64,000 nucleotides of DNA from Micractinium sp. NFX-FRZ (GCA_029339195.1 JAPTJF010000158.1:58107-122106), one strand, 5' to 3'; positions 10,803 to 23,889 are shown, counted from the first letter of the stretch. Numbers and translations are program-made. The notes: a model not told the origin generated them from the sequence alone.

Positions 10803-13800
10803 ATGCACGTCATCGCAATGCGCGCCTGTAGCCTGCGCCAGCCCGGCCTGGCCGCCCCGCAGCGGCGCCTGACCAGAAGCGCTCCTCTCGGGCGTTGCGC
10901 TTTCGTGGTGCGGGCCTCCAAGGTGCGGTGGGAAGCTGCCTGGGCCCTGCAAGCGCGCCGGGGCAGGAGCACGGCGTGGCAGTGCTCTGGTCTTCCGCCG
11001 TACGGTACCTTCCGCCCCTCTCCTGTTGACTCTCTCCCTTCTGCTCCTGTTGTGTGCCTGCCCCTGCGGCAGACAGAGGAAGAGGACAAGAAGAGGATCA
11101 CGGACATTGAGGAGAGCCTGAAGCGGAGCGGGCTGGACAAGGAGCGGGCGCAGCAGGCAAGCGGTCGTGTGCCTTGCCCGCTGGCACAAGCACGGGCCGG
11201 CCGCTGCTCCGCCAGCTCTGGTGGGGCACTGCACTGCACTGCACACGCTGCGCCCACCCGCTGCTGCTTGGCTTCAGGGAATCTGCCTGCCTTCTTGGTA
11301 GCACCTCGCTGTCTCTCCAAAACCGCAGTCCAAACCTTGATGTTCCCTCGCTGCCCGGCAGGTGCTCAAGGCGTGGCGGGGAGCCGCGGGCGACGGCCAG
11401 GAGATCTCTCCAGAAGACCTCCGCAAGGTGAGGGTGCGCCTGCTTTTACCGGCAGGGCTGCCTCGTTTACTGCTGCACAGCGGCAGCATGCGTGCTGCCA
11501 AATCTCTGGGTGTCCAAAGCTGGGGTGCAGAGGCTGGCGGCCCAGGGCAGCCGGGGCAGCTATCTCTGCTGCTGCTGCACACTTGCATGCCCACGTGCTT
11601 CTGGGTTTGAGGCTGTGGAAGCGTTGTGTGTCCCCCCGCAGGTGCTGGTGAAGCAGGGCAGCCGAGTGAGCACGCTTGTGGTGGTACAAATACTGCTGGA
11701 CATGGGTGCCGCCTACGGGGCCTGGGTGGCAGGTGCGGCGGGTGGGGTGGGGGCGGCATCAGGCCGGAGGGGTTACCATGTGCGGCAGGCAGAGCAGCGG
11801 ACGAGACCCCGGGGGCGGAACGGGGAGGGAGCCACATAGGCGGGCAGGATGGCAGGTTATGCCGGCCTGGAGATCCGCGGGGCGTGCTGGGTACGCGCAG
11901 CAGGACAGCGTGCAGGCACTTGCAATGCCCGTGCCTTGCGGCCTGCCTCGCCCCCGCCCCGACTGGCACCTGCCTCCTGTACCCGTCCGCCCGCCACCTC
12001 CTGTGTCTGGCCCTCCTGCTCACAACGTCCCTGGCATGTGGCATCCCTTCCTCCTGTGCCCAACCTCAACCCCAATAATGCCTCGCCCACGCCCCACCCC
12101 CTGCAACCTTCCAGGCAACTTTTTGGGCGTGGCATCACTGGAGTACGGTACACCCGCGATTGCCCTGCAAGCAGTTGCATACTTTGTGTGAGTGCCGGTG
12201 TGTGCTCTGAGTGCCCCCCTGGTCTGACTGCCTTTGGGTTTTGAGCCGCTGGGTGTGAGGCATGTTGCTGTTTGGGTGGTGGGGTAATTACTTTGGTGGT
12301 AACAGGTGATTGTGTGAGAGTCGCAACAGCCTGCAGTTGTTCCCAAGCCCCACGTAGCCGCCTGGGGTGCCCACCCCTTCTCAGCGCCATGCGCCACCCA
12401 GCAAACTCTTGAACCCTGCCATGTGTGCATGCCCCGCCTGCCTGCAGCGCTGGATACTACGCCATTGGAGGTGAGCGCACCACACCCTGCCTCGGATGAG
12501 CTGCCTAGTCCAAGGGCATGCAAGGGGGCTGCGTGCCAATTCCTCGGCTGACTGCTGCGCCGTCGGAGGAGGGGAGCAGAACGGCAGATTGGCAGCGGTA
12601 GTGCGGCGGGGACAGCTGATGCGCGGCCAGGCACAGGGGAGGAAGCGTTGAAAGGGTTGAGGCGCCGCTCACAACTGTTCCTGGGCCACATCCGAGCCAT
12701 GGGTCGGCCAGACCCCCTCCTCCCCGGCCCCCACATTGCAGCACCCCCTCGTGCACGCTGGCTCCCACCCCCTGCCTGCAGCCGTGTTTGACTTTTTCAA
12801 GCTGGGCATGCTGCTGTACACCACCTACCAGTTCAACGTCAACAGCGGTGAGCCAGCCACGCTGCCCCTCCCCCTGCCCTGCTCTGTTCAAACGTTGGCA
12901 TGCGCGGGGCCGCTCGCTCTGGGGGCACGCATGCTGCCTAGCCGGAACCACGCATGCTGCCCAGCCTGAACCAGCGCCGACCTGAGCAGCTGCACCAAGG
13001 ACTGGTGCACCAGCAACGAACCAGCTGGGGGTTCCTACTGAGAAGATATGCCCCGCCCGCCGGGCCTGCTGCCGGCAGCCCCAGGCCACGCCCCACCCTG
13101 CGCAAGCTTGAGCCACATGCCCCGCCCTCCCTCCCCCCTTACCAGCATCCCCTGTTCAGCCCCTACGCGGGCCCCCTTTCCACCCTCCCCGCACGCGTCA
13201 CTCCTCGCCCCCCCACTCGCACCCCCGACAGATGCCCTTGCCCTCTGCTTCTCGCCGTGCGCAATCACACCTCCCCCGGCCCGCTCCCCGTCCCCTCCCC
13301 CCCTGCGCCCGCAGCCGCCTTCCTGGCAGCGGTGCAGGACCTGGCTGGGCCTATGCCCACTGGGCTGGCCACGGTGGACAAGGCGATGGAGGCGGTCAAC
13401 ACGCTAAAGGTGGTGGCGGGGCTCAACAAGATGGCAGACCTGCTCAAGGTGGGCAGGGCTTGGAGCAGGGCATGTGCTGGCTACGTTGGCGCTGCCAGCA
13501 GCAGTGTGGGCTGGAGGAGCACGGCAGCGGGAGCAGCCAAACCTGAGGAAGCGTTTGAACGGTTTCAGCTGAGGCACAGCCTACGCACTGCAAGGGGGCG
13601 GGATGTATGTGTGTGTCTCTCGGCGGCACTGCATAGGCGCAGCCTCACTCTGGTTTGATGCAGCACCTGATTAGCCACCCCACCACAGGAGAGGGGCTGG
13701 GGCGGTTGAGGGCAGGACGAACGGCATGCTGCAGTCCCGGGCGACGTGTCATGTCGCACCGACTTTCCTATCTTTACAAACCCTCCCACCCCTCGTTTGA

Positions 13801-15337
13801 TTTGCAGGAGACGTCGGCGGTAGAGGCCGGCAAGAACGACATGCTGCGCGACCTGGCGGTCTACCTGACCCTGGAGAAGGCGCAGGTGGGGCAGGCAGGG
13901 CTGGACTGACCCAGGCTCCGGGGGCAAAGCAGGCGGGCGGGCGGGCAGCGGGTCTTGTGATCGCCAATAGGTGACGCTGGTTCTGCAGGCTTGGCCAGCT
14001 CCGTGCACGAATGACATAAAATTGCCTCCTCCCCTACTGTGGTTGGCTCCAATCAACATGAACATGATGCCGGTCTCACACACTTGGTTGATTCACTGTT
14101 CCTTCGCCGCAGCGGGTGTACGGCTTCGAGCCAGCAAAGTACGGCATCGACGACCGGCAGGCCGCCCAGATCACCACCGTGTTCACGGCATTCGATGCCG
14201 ACGACAACGGTGAGCATTGGCTTGGATTCTTACTTTAAAAAAAAAGATTTCCCACTCAAAATAGCGAGGCATGACCTCACAGATGGGAGGGACTGGCTTG
14301 CTGGAGTGCCTGCTGAGCATGCTGAGCATGCTGAGGTGCCAGCTGGGGAGGGCGGCCCGCTGTGACGCAGACTGACAAGTGCTGCTGCTGCCGCTCACGT
14401 GCCTCGTTTGCGGCGGATGCTGCGTTTGGAGCGCCAGGCACCACATGCACCAATTAAATCCAGCCCTCCACCCCCCACGGCTTCCTCTTGCAGGCCTGCT
14501 GTCCCTCGACGAATTCCAGCTGCTCTGGTGAGAAAAACGCTGCTCTGATTGATAACCCGCTCTTTGTATTTTATAGCCCGCTTTCATCTGGCCGCTGAGT
14601 GTCAGCCTGTTGCTGCGCCTCCTTTCTGGTCCACTTGCATGGGCACTGCGCAGGTGTCCGCTGTGCCATCTGCAGCGCCGCTGCGCGAGCTGTAGCGTGT
14701 GTCATGCGCCTCCTTTTGGTGAATGTGCAGCGGCGGCGACGGAGCCCGGTGCCATGCATGCCTCACCTCGCTTCTGCCTGGCCGCCTGCCTGCCTGCCTG
14801 CCTGCAGCGCCAAATATGCGCCCGAGCTGTCGCCGGCGGAGATCAAGGCCGGCCTGCAGATTCTGGACACCAACCAGGACGGCAGCATCCAGGTGTGTTT
14901 GTGTGTGTGTTCAGGGGAGGCATGATACTAGATATTAACGGTCACTGGTTCTACTTGAGTTACTTGTCCTGGGTCACTACATTAACATGGCGTTCAGGGA
15001 ACAAAGGGTGGGCTGCTTTCTGGTGTGTGAATGCGGGGCCAGGGTGGGAGGCCCGTGCTGCCACTCTCAACCAGGACTGGACAGTTTGAATGAGGCAGCT
15101 GGCTGCTCGGTTACAAGAAGATATGGCCCCGTGCCAGCCTGCTGGCCTGCATTCCTCTGCGTAGTGTTGCAGCAAAACCAGCAGCGGGTGGGATTGGCTT
15201 CTTGCACCGCCGCACACCCTTCCGTCGCACCCTCACAACACCCCTCCCTGCCTCCCGCCCCTCTGCAGCTTGGAGAGTTTGTGGCGTGGTGGGTGGACAA
15301 AGTGCAGGCGCCAGCGGCCGCGGGCAGTGCGCCGTGA
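10803..15337 (+). CDS. Plastid-type membrane protein with C-terminal EF-hand pair
   Basis: Thirteen exons: 10803-10922, 11073-11156, 11362-11427, 11642-11732, 12115-12187, 12448-12470, 12782-12847, 13315-13448, 13808-13885, 14113-14209, 14494-14527, 14808-14892, 15269-15337. All phases agree; 339 aa, or 334 from the Met at 10818. The N-terminus is Arg/Ala/Ser-rich with a VRAS transit-cleavage-like end. A hydrophobic middle region (VSTLVVVQILLDMGAAYGAW; ALQAVAYFVAGYYAIGAVFD) suggests two membrane segments. Two canonical EF-hands follow: DADDNGLLSLDEF and DTNQDGSIQLGEF. The likely role is a Ca2+-responsive protein at a plastid membrane; the exact family is not recognised. Intron 2 uses a GC donor (CAG|GCAAGC at 11157). 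Confidence 0.8.
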
Positions 15338-15833
15338 TGAGGGTGAGCGCAGGCGCAGGCAAGGGTGCCGACGTCCTCCGCCCGCCCGCACCGACACACA
15401 CGCGCACCAATCCTCCAACACTGTGTCCTGATGCTCATTCGATTGCTTTCTTCCCTCAGTCTACATGTACACTCATGCATGGTGCATTAATCACCGTAAA
15501 TCGCGCCAGAAAAGGACTGTGCATGCACGCTATTCACATCAGCAGCAAGGCCGCCACTGGTTGGCGGGGCGCCACGCTGTGACATGGCGCCAGGTGGCTG
15601 GTGTGATCTCTCCAACGCCTGCGCTAGCCGCTACGCGCTCCATCGTCTGCTCGACATCGCAAATCAGCCGAGCAATTCGAGATCGCCCGCCTGCTGCCCG
15701 TGCAGCGCTGGTCAAAAACCCTCTCACTCCACCCCCGGGCTGTAGCATCTTGCAAAACAGGCTTGTCTCAGGATATCTGAGCTTAAAACGAACGGCGGCG
15801 CCTGTTACCACACTGCAGAGGTAGCGAGCAACT
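15338..15833 (+). other. EF-hand gene 3' region and bestrophin 1 promoter
   Basis: No gene was seen. The two flanking genes are co-directional. No TGTAA was found, so the poly(A) site of the EF-hand gene is undefined. Confidence 0.4.
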
Positions 15834-18800
15834 ATGACCAGTGCCCTGCGCCCTGGCGTAGTAGTGTGCTCGCGCTCCACACTGCGCCTCCCTCCCGCCC
15901 CTGGGCGGTCGAGGCTGCCAGGACTGCGCGCCGCCAATCGGCCATGCCCTGCACCCTCGCAAGTGAGTGCCACAGCCCGCTGCCGCGAGTTCGCGGGGGC
16001 GCTGCCGAGGCGGTGCCGCCGCCACGCCCCCGCTCCTGCCTTCAGTGCCCTGCCTGTATCCCGCATGCCCAGTACCACGCGCCAATACCACATGCTTGTT
16101 GGCATGCCTATCTTATGGTAGCTGGACAACCACAGAGGTGCAACCCTTGGCTTGCCCCCCTGCAGCCGGCCGGCCTGCAGTCGGCGGCTGCCACCGGCAC
16201 CGCCGCCGCGGCCGCAGCGGGCTCCGGTGATGCCACGAAAGCGGACTGCTACATGGAGGCCAGCCGAAAGGACATGAGGGCGGTGAGTGCAATGCAGCCG
16301 GTCCAATTGCCGGGGGAAAGAGTGTTGCAGGGTTGGTGGGTGCTGCGTCGGGCGGGGGCTGCCGTTGGTAGGAGTGGCGGTGCAGCAAGAAGGAAGCACA
16401 CCATCCCATGCTCCTCATGTCCCGGAGGTGCAGCAGCAGGCTGAGTCAGCAGCTTTAGGCATTGCCGTGGTGGCGCGCGTGCATTGCATGCAGGGGCAGC
16501 CCCAGGCGGGCTGCACTTGCTACCTAAGAAACACGTGCCGCCTTGCCACACTCTCTGACCTGCCACTGACCGACATACCCAGTGCCACACCCTAGGGCGC
16601 TGCCCGGGGCTCCTTGCGCTTTGCACGCCACCCGGCCATCTTCAGCCCCAACTCATTTCGATTCTGTCTAACGCCCAGAGACCCTCCCGCCTCCCCTGTC
16701 CTTCCGCCTCCCCTGCCCTCCCTGTCCCCTTGCTCTCCCTCTCCTCCCCAAGCCCAACCCTTGGCCTGTCCCATGCCTGCGTAGAACCAGCACGGGATAC
16801 ATGCCAACCTCAGTGGCACACAGCCTTTGCTTCCTCCCCTGTCCCAATCCCTGTATTTTGGCTTTCATTGATGTGACCGTCTGCCGTGGCTCCGGTCGTG
16901 GGGGTGTGTCGCACGTCCATGACGCCTCCCTTCTATTTTCGAGGGTCTTACACAGGTGTCTGCCGTCCGGCGCTGGCTGCTGCCCCTGCTTTCCTTCGCC
17001 GCAGGTGCCCTCTGCTAGATGATGATGCCCTATGTGCTGCAACCTCCTCCCCCTGTCCCACACATTGCTGACATGCAGCACACCCTCTGGCCTGCACCAC
17101 CCTCCCCCTTGCTCATTGCCCCAAGTACTGCAGCATCCTCCCCTGTCCCACACGTGGCCCACATGCACCCCTCCCCCTCGCCCCCACAGGTGTTTGATGT
17201 CGATCGCTGGGTGGTGCACCGCAGCACCGACCGCTACTTCCGCCATATGGCCGGCCTGCTCAAGTGAGTTGCTGCAGTGCTTGTGCTAGTGCGGGCTGTT
17301 GGCAGCGGCAACGGGGGCGCTGCTTCCTGCACATGGCCAGCCTGCCCAAGTGCGGCATTCAAAGCAAGGGGAGTCCCCCCTCCAGCCGGAGTCAGAGGTA
17401 GGGAATTCCCCCCCTTCCATCATAAGTTTCAAAGAAGGGGAGGAGGGCAGGAAGTGACCGCCCCTCTCCCCCTTGTGCTCTCTCAGCATCCCGTTCTGAC
17501 ACCCACCCCGCCCCTGCCCCTCCCCTCCCCTCCCCCACTGGGGCAGCTCCCGTGTGGTGCATGGCCTGCAGAAGCCCCTCTCCTACGTCGGCGGCATCTC
17601 AATCCTGGTCTGCGCCTATGGCGAGGCCGTCAAGGTGGGCGGGGCGGCAGGGTGGCAGGCGCAGCGTTGGTTGACGCATGCTGTGTACCTGCCACGGTCC
17701 TGTCCACCGCTGGCCTGGCCCACTGGGCCCTCCCCCCGCTCTCATCCGCCCTGCCCTCTCTTCCCTGCCTGTGTACATTATGCGATGCCACCTGCCTGCC
17801 CTCTCTGGCCCCAGTTGCATGACCTTGCTGCCCCTCGCCAAGCCCCCACACCTCGTCTCTCCCCGCTCCTCGCCCTCCACACCTCCTCTCCCTGCTGCTC
17901 AACCTGCGTGCCTCCCTCTGTGCCTCCCTGCCGCAGGCCAACCTGCTTCCCCTGTTCATGCCCGCCCTGGACTCGAAGATCAAGGAGCTCTTTGGCATGA
18001 CCTCCTTCGCCCTCGCCCTGCTGCTGGTAAGCGCCACCTCCCGCCTCGGCTTCCTCCCCCCGCCCCTGCACCCCCCTGCCCCTACGTGCCTCGCAACGGC
18101 AAGACGCCCTGCCCTCGCTGGCTGCCAGCCCTTGGCAGCAAAAACACATGGCGGCACCTATCGTCATTCACTCACAACTGAGCTGACCCAAACGCCATGC
18201 GCCACGAATTGCTGCTCGCTCTTGCACGCCGCCCCGCTTTTATGCACTGCCACTAGCATGCCATTGCAAGTGCTGCACCCCGCACGCCTGCGGGTTTCCA
18301 GTCGTGCGCATCCAATGTGTGCACTCAAGTCTATTCAAGAACCACCCGACGCATGCATTGCATTTCCCATCGCTGGCCTGTCCTCCCCAAGCAGGTGTTC
18401 CGCACAAATGCGTCCTATGGCCGCTGGGACGAGGGCCGCAAGATGTGGGGGCTAACGCTCAACCGCACCCGCGACCTTGCCCGCCTAGTGAGCCTGCCCA
18501 GCTTGCTTGCTTGCTTGTTTGGGCTCACAGTCTGTCCTTCAGCAACGCAACTTGCGACACAGATACAGCACGCCAACCAGCCGCGTGTCAAGGCAACTGT
18601 ACTGCTTGTGGGATGTGTTCTGAGGCCGGCGGGCTTTGTACTGTGGCCCATCCTCCCGGGCAAGCGCTCGCCCCCTTGCCAAAGAGAAGAAGGAGCTGTG
18701 TGTGCCATGATCTGCCGCTGGCCCTCTTTATCAAACGAACTGTGCACGACCATACATTTCCTCCCCTCCCCCTGCAGGCTCTCACCTGGGTCGGCGAGGA

Positions 18801-20961
18801 GAAGAAGGAGCTGCAGGCCATGATTTGCCGGTGGGCGCCGGCCTTCATGAAGAGCCTGATGTGCCACCTGCGCAAGGGGGAGGACCTGCGCAAGGAGCTG
18901 GATGTGAGCAGCTGCCGCCTGGCTTCCTTGCTCTAGGGTCCTGACTAGCTGTGACAGGGGGAGGCTGTACTGTGGGGAGGACCTGCTTTTGGAGCTGGAT
19001 GTGGGCAGCGGCCGCCTGGCTTCCTTTGTGGTACTGACTAGTGCCGGGGTGGAGCTTCCCATGGGTGCTTGTTTGTGCTTACTGGATTGATGTCTTTGGG
19101 CCGTTGCTAGCTGTGCCAGGGGGAAACCGTGCTGGGGTGGCAACACAAGCAGGCCAAGGAGGGGCCAGCTGTGGGCGGGACATCCACCAATGTCTGCACG
19201 TGCTCCTGCTCCCGCCGCTGCTGCCGCTGTCGCCTCCGCCGCTGATCCTGACCCCACACGTCTCCCTTCCCAACCCTGCCCCCCTTCCCCTCCCTGCAGG
19301 GCCTGCTGCTGCCGCATGAGATCGACGGCGTGATGCGCGCCACGCACCGCCCCAACTATGTGCTGCAGGTGGGCTCGCAAACGGTTGGGTTATGCAATTG
19401 GGGATCAACCGGGAGTTGGCAAGGTGGGATAAAGGCACACAGCCCTCCAAGGCGGGTTTTGAAACTGGAGTGTGCGTGTGCATGCACGGGCCGGGCATGC
19501 CCGCCCGCCCGCTCGCCTGCAAGCCTTCTGCAGGCAACGCCCTTGCCTCAGCGCCCTGTGGCGGTTGGTCAACGTTGATACCCAAGCTGCCCGTCTCCCC
19601 TGCTCCCTCGCCTCCGCAGGTGCTCTCCCAGTGCGTGCGCAGCACAGAGCTGCCCACTTTGGCTGTCCAGAACTGTTTATAAAACTGCCCGTCTCTCACC
19701 TCCTGCTCCCTCGCCCCCGCAGGTGCTGTCCCAGTGCGTACGCAGCGCTGAGCTGCCCACGGCTGCCACCCTGAAGATGGAGGAGGATCTGACCGCCTAC
19801 GAGGACTGCCTGGGCGGCTGCGAGCGCCTGCTGCGCACGCCCATCCCGCTCTTCTACACACGGTGCGTGTGCGGACGGGACGCAGCGTGCCAGGTGGCAC
19901 AGGCGTCATGGTTGCACTGCACTGTGTGCCTGCCTGCCTTTCGGGACAACCCCATCCCGCCCGTCTGCGCTGCACTGATCTGCTTCCAGCCCGGCCTCGT
20001 GTGGTGCCCGCCTCATCACCGCACCCGCCCTGCCGCGCCCGAGCCCTCATGTGTCTGCTACCTCTCACCCCTCCCGCCCTCCCTCCCTCCCCCCCCGCCT
20101 GCAGCCACACCTCCCGCTTCCTTGTGATCTGGCTGACCTGCCTGCCCTTTGCCATCTTCCCCACCTGCGGCTGGTCCACCGTGCCCCTCACCCTCCTCAT
20201 CTCCTTCCTCCTGCTGGGTGAGGTGGAGCATGCCTCGCAATTTGTGAATGGGTTGCATGTGTGTTGGTTGTGTGTGGGGGCAACGGTCCCTCCCTGCTGC
20301 CTCACCTCCTTCTCTCCTGCTGGGTGAGGCGCAGCGGGCTGGGGCAGCCTAGAAGTGCGGCAGGCACGGACAACTGGGTTGTGTGATGCTGCGGCACCGC
20401 AGGGCCAGTTGCCCCTTGTCCCCCGCACCGCTCGCCCGCTGCAGCTTCTGTCAGTCCAGGGTTGGTGTTGGCGCGGGGATGAGCGTGCAGCCCTGTTGGT
20501 ACCACGTGGCCATCTGCCCTGCCCTCACACCTCATCCTGCGCACCGTTTCCCCGTTGCTTCGCACGCCTTTGACATGGACGGCGAAGAGGTGCTGAGCGT
20601 GGCAGAATGGAGGGTGGAGATTGTTGTGGCCAGCTGGACCGCCGACCTCCCCATGCCATTCTCTTGCGCCTCCTCACCTATGCCTCTGCCCCATGCCACT
20701 CTCACCGCAGGCATTGACAAGATTGGCGTGAGCATTGAGGAGCCCTTCTCCATCCTGGCTCTGGAGGTCATTGCCAACACCGCACTGTCCAACGTGCGTG
20801 AGCTCCAGGCGATGCATGCCGGCGTGGGCTCCGCTGTGGCGGCCGCCGGCAACGGCGGCGGCAACGGCAACGGCTCTGCCGCCAACGGGCCCAGCGGCAC
20901 CGCTGCTGGGGAGGATGTGTCGGCCGCCCGCATGCTGGAGCTTGCTGGAGTGGCCGCTTAG
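15834..20961 (+). CDS. Bestrophin-like (VCCN/BST type) anion channel, copy 1
   Basis: Eleven exons: 15834-15962, 16166-16282, 17190-17263, 17547-17634, 17937-18026, 18395-18487, 18778-18903, 19300-19368, 19723-19862, 20105-20217, 20711-20961 (429 aa, all phases agree). The first exon is a transit-peptide-like Arg/Ser/Pro-rich leader. Family marks are FRTNASYGRWDEGRK (about residues 168-182), SRFLVIWLTCLPFA and the conserved bestrophin region GIDKIGVSIEEPFSILALE near residue 347. Plant VCCN1 is a thylakoid Cl- channel and Chlamydomonas BST1-3 are thylakoid channels implicated in bicarbonate supply for carbon concentration; a similar role is inferred here. The tail is short and Gly/Asn/Ala-rich. 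Introns 6, 7, 8 and 10 contain partial exon copies. A paralog follows at 25769. Confidence 0.88.
19588..19665 (+). repeat. Decayed duplicate of bestrophin 1 exon 9 start with its acceptor
   Basis: The polypyrimidine tract, CCGCAG acceptor and first ~46 bases of exon 9 (VLSQCVRS..ELPT) occur here about 100 bp upstream of the real exon 9 at 19723. The copy stays in frame for about 20 codons and then meets TAA, so inclusion would truncate the protein. Confidence 0.8.
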
Positions 20962-22614
20962 GGCAGCACAGCATGCACACCGCGCACCACAGCGCGCATT
21001 TCGTGCGTGGGCGCTCCCGGCAGCCGCCCCCTCGACAGGTGTATTGCTTAGTGCCTATAACCCCTGAGCCCCACCAGCAACCTCGTCGGCAGCCCGCGGC
21101 ATGGCAACAAGTCGTGCCGCTGCTCGCTCAAACCTTGGCCCCCCCCTGTCGGCGCCCACCCAACGTATGCCTCCCCGCCACAATTTCCCCCTCCCCCTGC
21201 CGCCCAGCCGGCTTGAGTCCCGCCCGCATCGCGTCTCCCCTTCCCACATGTGTGAGGCTTGCTGCCTCTCTCCGGAAGGCCTCCCCGTTTTCGACGTCTG
21301 CCTTTGCCGTGTCCAACCTGCGCCGTCTGCCAAAGCATGTGCGCTCGGCGCCCGTTTTCTTCTTTTCTTCACATGCCGCCGCCCGGAGCTTTGCCCCATT
21401 CTGCCATGCTCCGAGCCGGCCCGTGCAGGCGCCCGTTTCATTCGCCCTTCTCCGCCCTGTTTCATTGATCCTGCTGCCTCACTACGAAAGTTTGTGGCGG
21501 TCCATGCTGCGGTCGCGGTCAGCTCGCCACCAGCTGCAGCTACGGTGCCCCCTCCTTGTTTTCTTTTTTGTCTCTGGTAACCCTCTTCCGGCTTCACCAC
21601 CCGGTGTATCTCACACTGAGGCCGCTCGCTCAAAACCCTACTACCTGCCCCCAACCCAAACACGCCGCCAAACCAAACCAAACGCTCCCAGCGCCCGTTT
21701 CATTGTACACAGTCTGCTGCCCCCATGCTGTGTGTAAGAGGCATGGCCATGCCGCAAGCAGGCTGCTGGCAGAGAGGCAACCAGGGTGCGGGGCTCAGCA
21801 GCCCCTCACCTCAGGGCGGCGCTTGTATGCCAGTGCCGTGGGGTCAGCATGGAGAAGGGAGGCACATGTGTCAGGAAGGCACAGCTGTGCGTCAAGGCAT
21901 GCCAACCGTGGACACAGCCCGTAGACCTAACCCAGGCTGGCGGCCATGTCCAGCAGGGCAGCATGTGCCAGCGAGTGGCGTGACACCTGGCAAGACACCA
22001 CAAGCACAGACCTCGGGTCGCCGCTGCCCCGGGGGGCCCTGCCGCTGATGCAACACCGCCTCTATAATTTCCGTTGTGGAATATGCAAGCCATGTGTCCT
22101 GGCGTTAGGCAGGCAGGGTCGCTGGCATGCCGGGCATTGAGAGGGAGCGCGGCAGGGGCTCCTTGCATTGAACTGTGTGATCCAAGGTTGCATTCCACTA
22201 CTGTGTGACGCAGAGGTGAGGCGGCCATCAACGAGGGCACAAGCGAGGCAGGAGGGCGTGAGTGGTCTGGGGCAGGGAGGCAGTGAAGAAGAATCATGTG
22301 AGAGAACGTATTTGTGAGAAGATGGAAACGAGCAGGAACGAGCTGCGCAGGAAGCAGCTGGCAGTGCGGGGCGCTGCCCGCCTGCTAAGCTAGCCACGCA
22401 CGACTGTCTCTGTGGCGCCTGCTGCTGCTGCAGCGGCTTGTCGGGGGGCAGGGACAAGTTGTCCGCTGCAAACCTGTTGCTCCTGCTCTTCTTCTGATGA
22501 GGTGCCACACGGTGTCGCACGGGTGCCACACAGGTGCCGCACGGTGGTGCTGCTGCTGGCCCTGCTGTGTGGCGGGGCCGGCTCATCCTCCTTGCCGCCA
22601 CTGCCAGCGCCGCG
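20962..22614. other. Bestrophin 1 long 3' UTR and gene-free stretch
   Basis: No convincing gene. The first part is C/T-rich on the plus strand like the other long 3' UTRs. Past the TGTAA at 21733 nothing is recognisable apart from the 3' flank of the minus-strand gene ending at 22615. Confidence 0.45.
21733..21737 (+). terminator. TGTAA polyadenylation signal (bestrophin 1)
   Basis: This is the first TGTAA after the stop codon, giving a 3' UTR of about 0.78 kb. It is inferred from the green-algal consensus. Confidence 0.5.
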
Positions 22615-23889
22615 TTAATGCTGCCGCTGCTGGTCCTGCCGCGCCTCACAGGCAGGCGGATCTGCTGCAGGCGGATCTGCTGCTGCCGCTGCTGTCCCTG
22701 CCAATTCCTGGCTGGCAGCGACAGTGGCAGGCTGCAGCCCCAACTCCTGAAAGCGCGTTCTGAGGTGCTCCCCATGCAGTACGTACTCCTGCTCCTTCAT
22801 CTCTGCCTGCAGGCGACAGGCAGGCAGATGTGTAGCCAACCAGGATTTGTGGCCAGCCATGGTGTCGGCACGGCAGGGCAGGCGCCCAGGAACGGATGCA
22901 CATTGCACTGTGCAAGCCCTGTCCCCCGCCAGCCACCACCCCACCAGCACGACCTTCACATGATGCACCCACGTCGTCGCGGCCTCACCTTCTCTAGCTG
23001 ATCTGCGCATGCACTGCACATGTCCAGGCGCGGCGGCGGGTGCTGCAGCTCCGCAGGCAGGTTGAGGCGCAGGGTGGGTTGGGCCACCACGGCAGGCCGG
23101 CGCCGCGCCTCTGCAGCAGCAAGCTCCTCGGTCTTCTGTGGCCAGGGAAGGGCAAGACGTGTTTGTGTGAGGAAACAAAAAAAACTGCGGATTCATGACA
23201 GAAAGAGGGTGCGGAAACGAGCCGGCGCTACGGAGCGTGCGGGCAAGCAGGCCTGCAGGGCAGCGCTCCATCTCCTCCCTAGCCCCACCTGCTGGATGAG
23301 CTGGCAGACGTACTCGTGCCGAGCTAGGTACGATGCAGCCATGCGCTGTCGCAACCAACCAGCAGCGGCGCAGCATTGACGCGTGTTGGGACGCTTCAAA
23401 GTGGAGGCATAGCGTGCAAACGAGAGTGCAGTGGCCTGCAGGGGCAGGGCGGGGCAGATGTGCCGAAGTGAGCGCCAGGCAGCTCAGCAAGGGGGGGCTG
23501 CATCCCCTGTCACTGCTGCACCTGTGCGATGCACCAAATGCTTACAGTCAATGACCTCTGCTACCGCATGATCTAACCCTGTGGGCACAACCCAACGTGG
23601 CGGCAGGGCTTCACGCCTCACCGTGCCCACCAGGCAGCCAGTTGCGGGTTGCAACGGCACGCCGCCGCATGGCGACCCCCACCTGCGCGTTCTCCAGCTG
23701 CCGCTTGCTGTACTTCACACGCAGATTTTGCACCAGCTCCTCGTCCCGCTGCCCTGGCGGCTTGCGGTTCTCCCGCTGCAGCACGCCGCCAAGGCGTTGC
23801 TCTTCTAGGCGGGACTCGTGCGTCCCGGGCGCCGGGGAAGTCTCCCAGATGCCTGAAACCAGGCCGGCCAGCCACGCCAACCACGACAT
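22615..23889 (-). CDS. Small coiled-coil-like hypothetical protein
   Basis: Four minus-strand exons, 23889-23683, 23345-23289, 23135-22989, 22806-22615, join at codon boundaries (200 aa). I do not recognise the product. It opens with a short hydrophobic stretch (MSWLAWLAGLVSGIW), followed by a charged, helix-prone region (RLEEQRLGGVLQRENRK, NLRVKYSKRQLENAQ, KTEELAAAEARRR) and an Ala/Pro-rich end. One CxxC (MCSACADQLEK) sits near residue 130. The N-terminal hydrophobic stretch could be a membrane anchor. The gene lies between the two bestrophin copies on the opposite strand. An 82-bp tandem duplication sits just upstream of its start. Confidence 0.55.
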
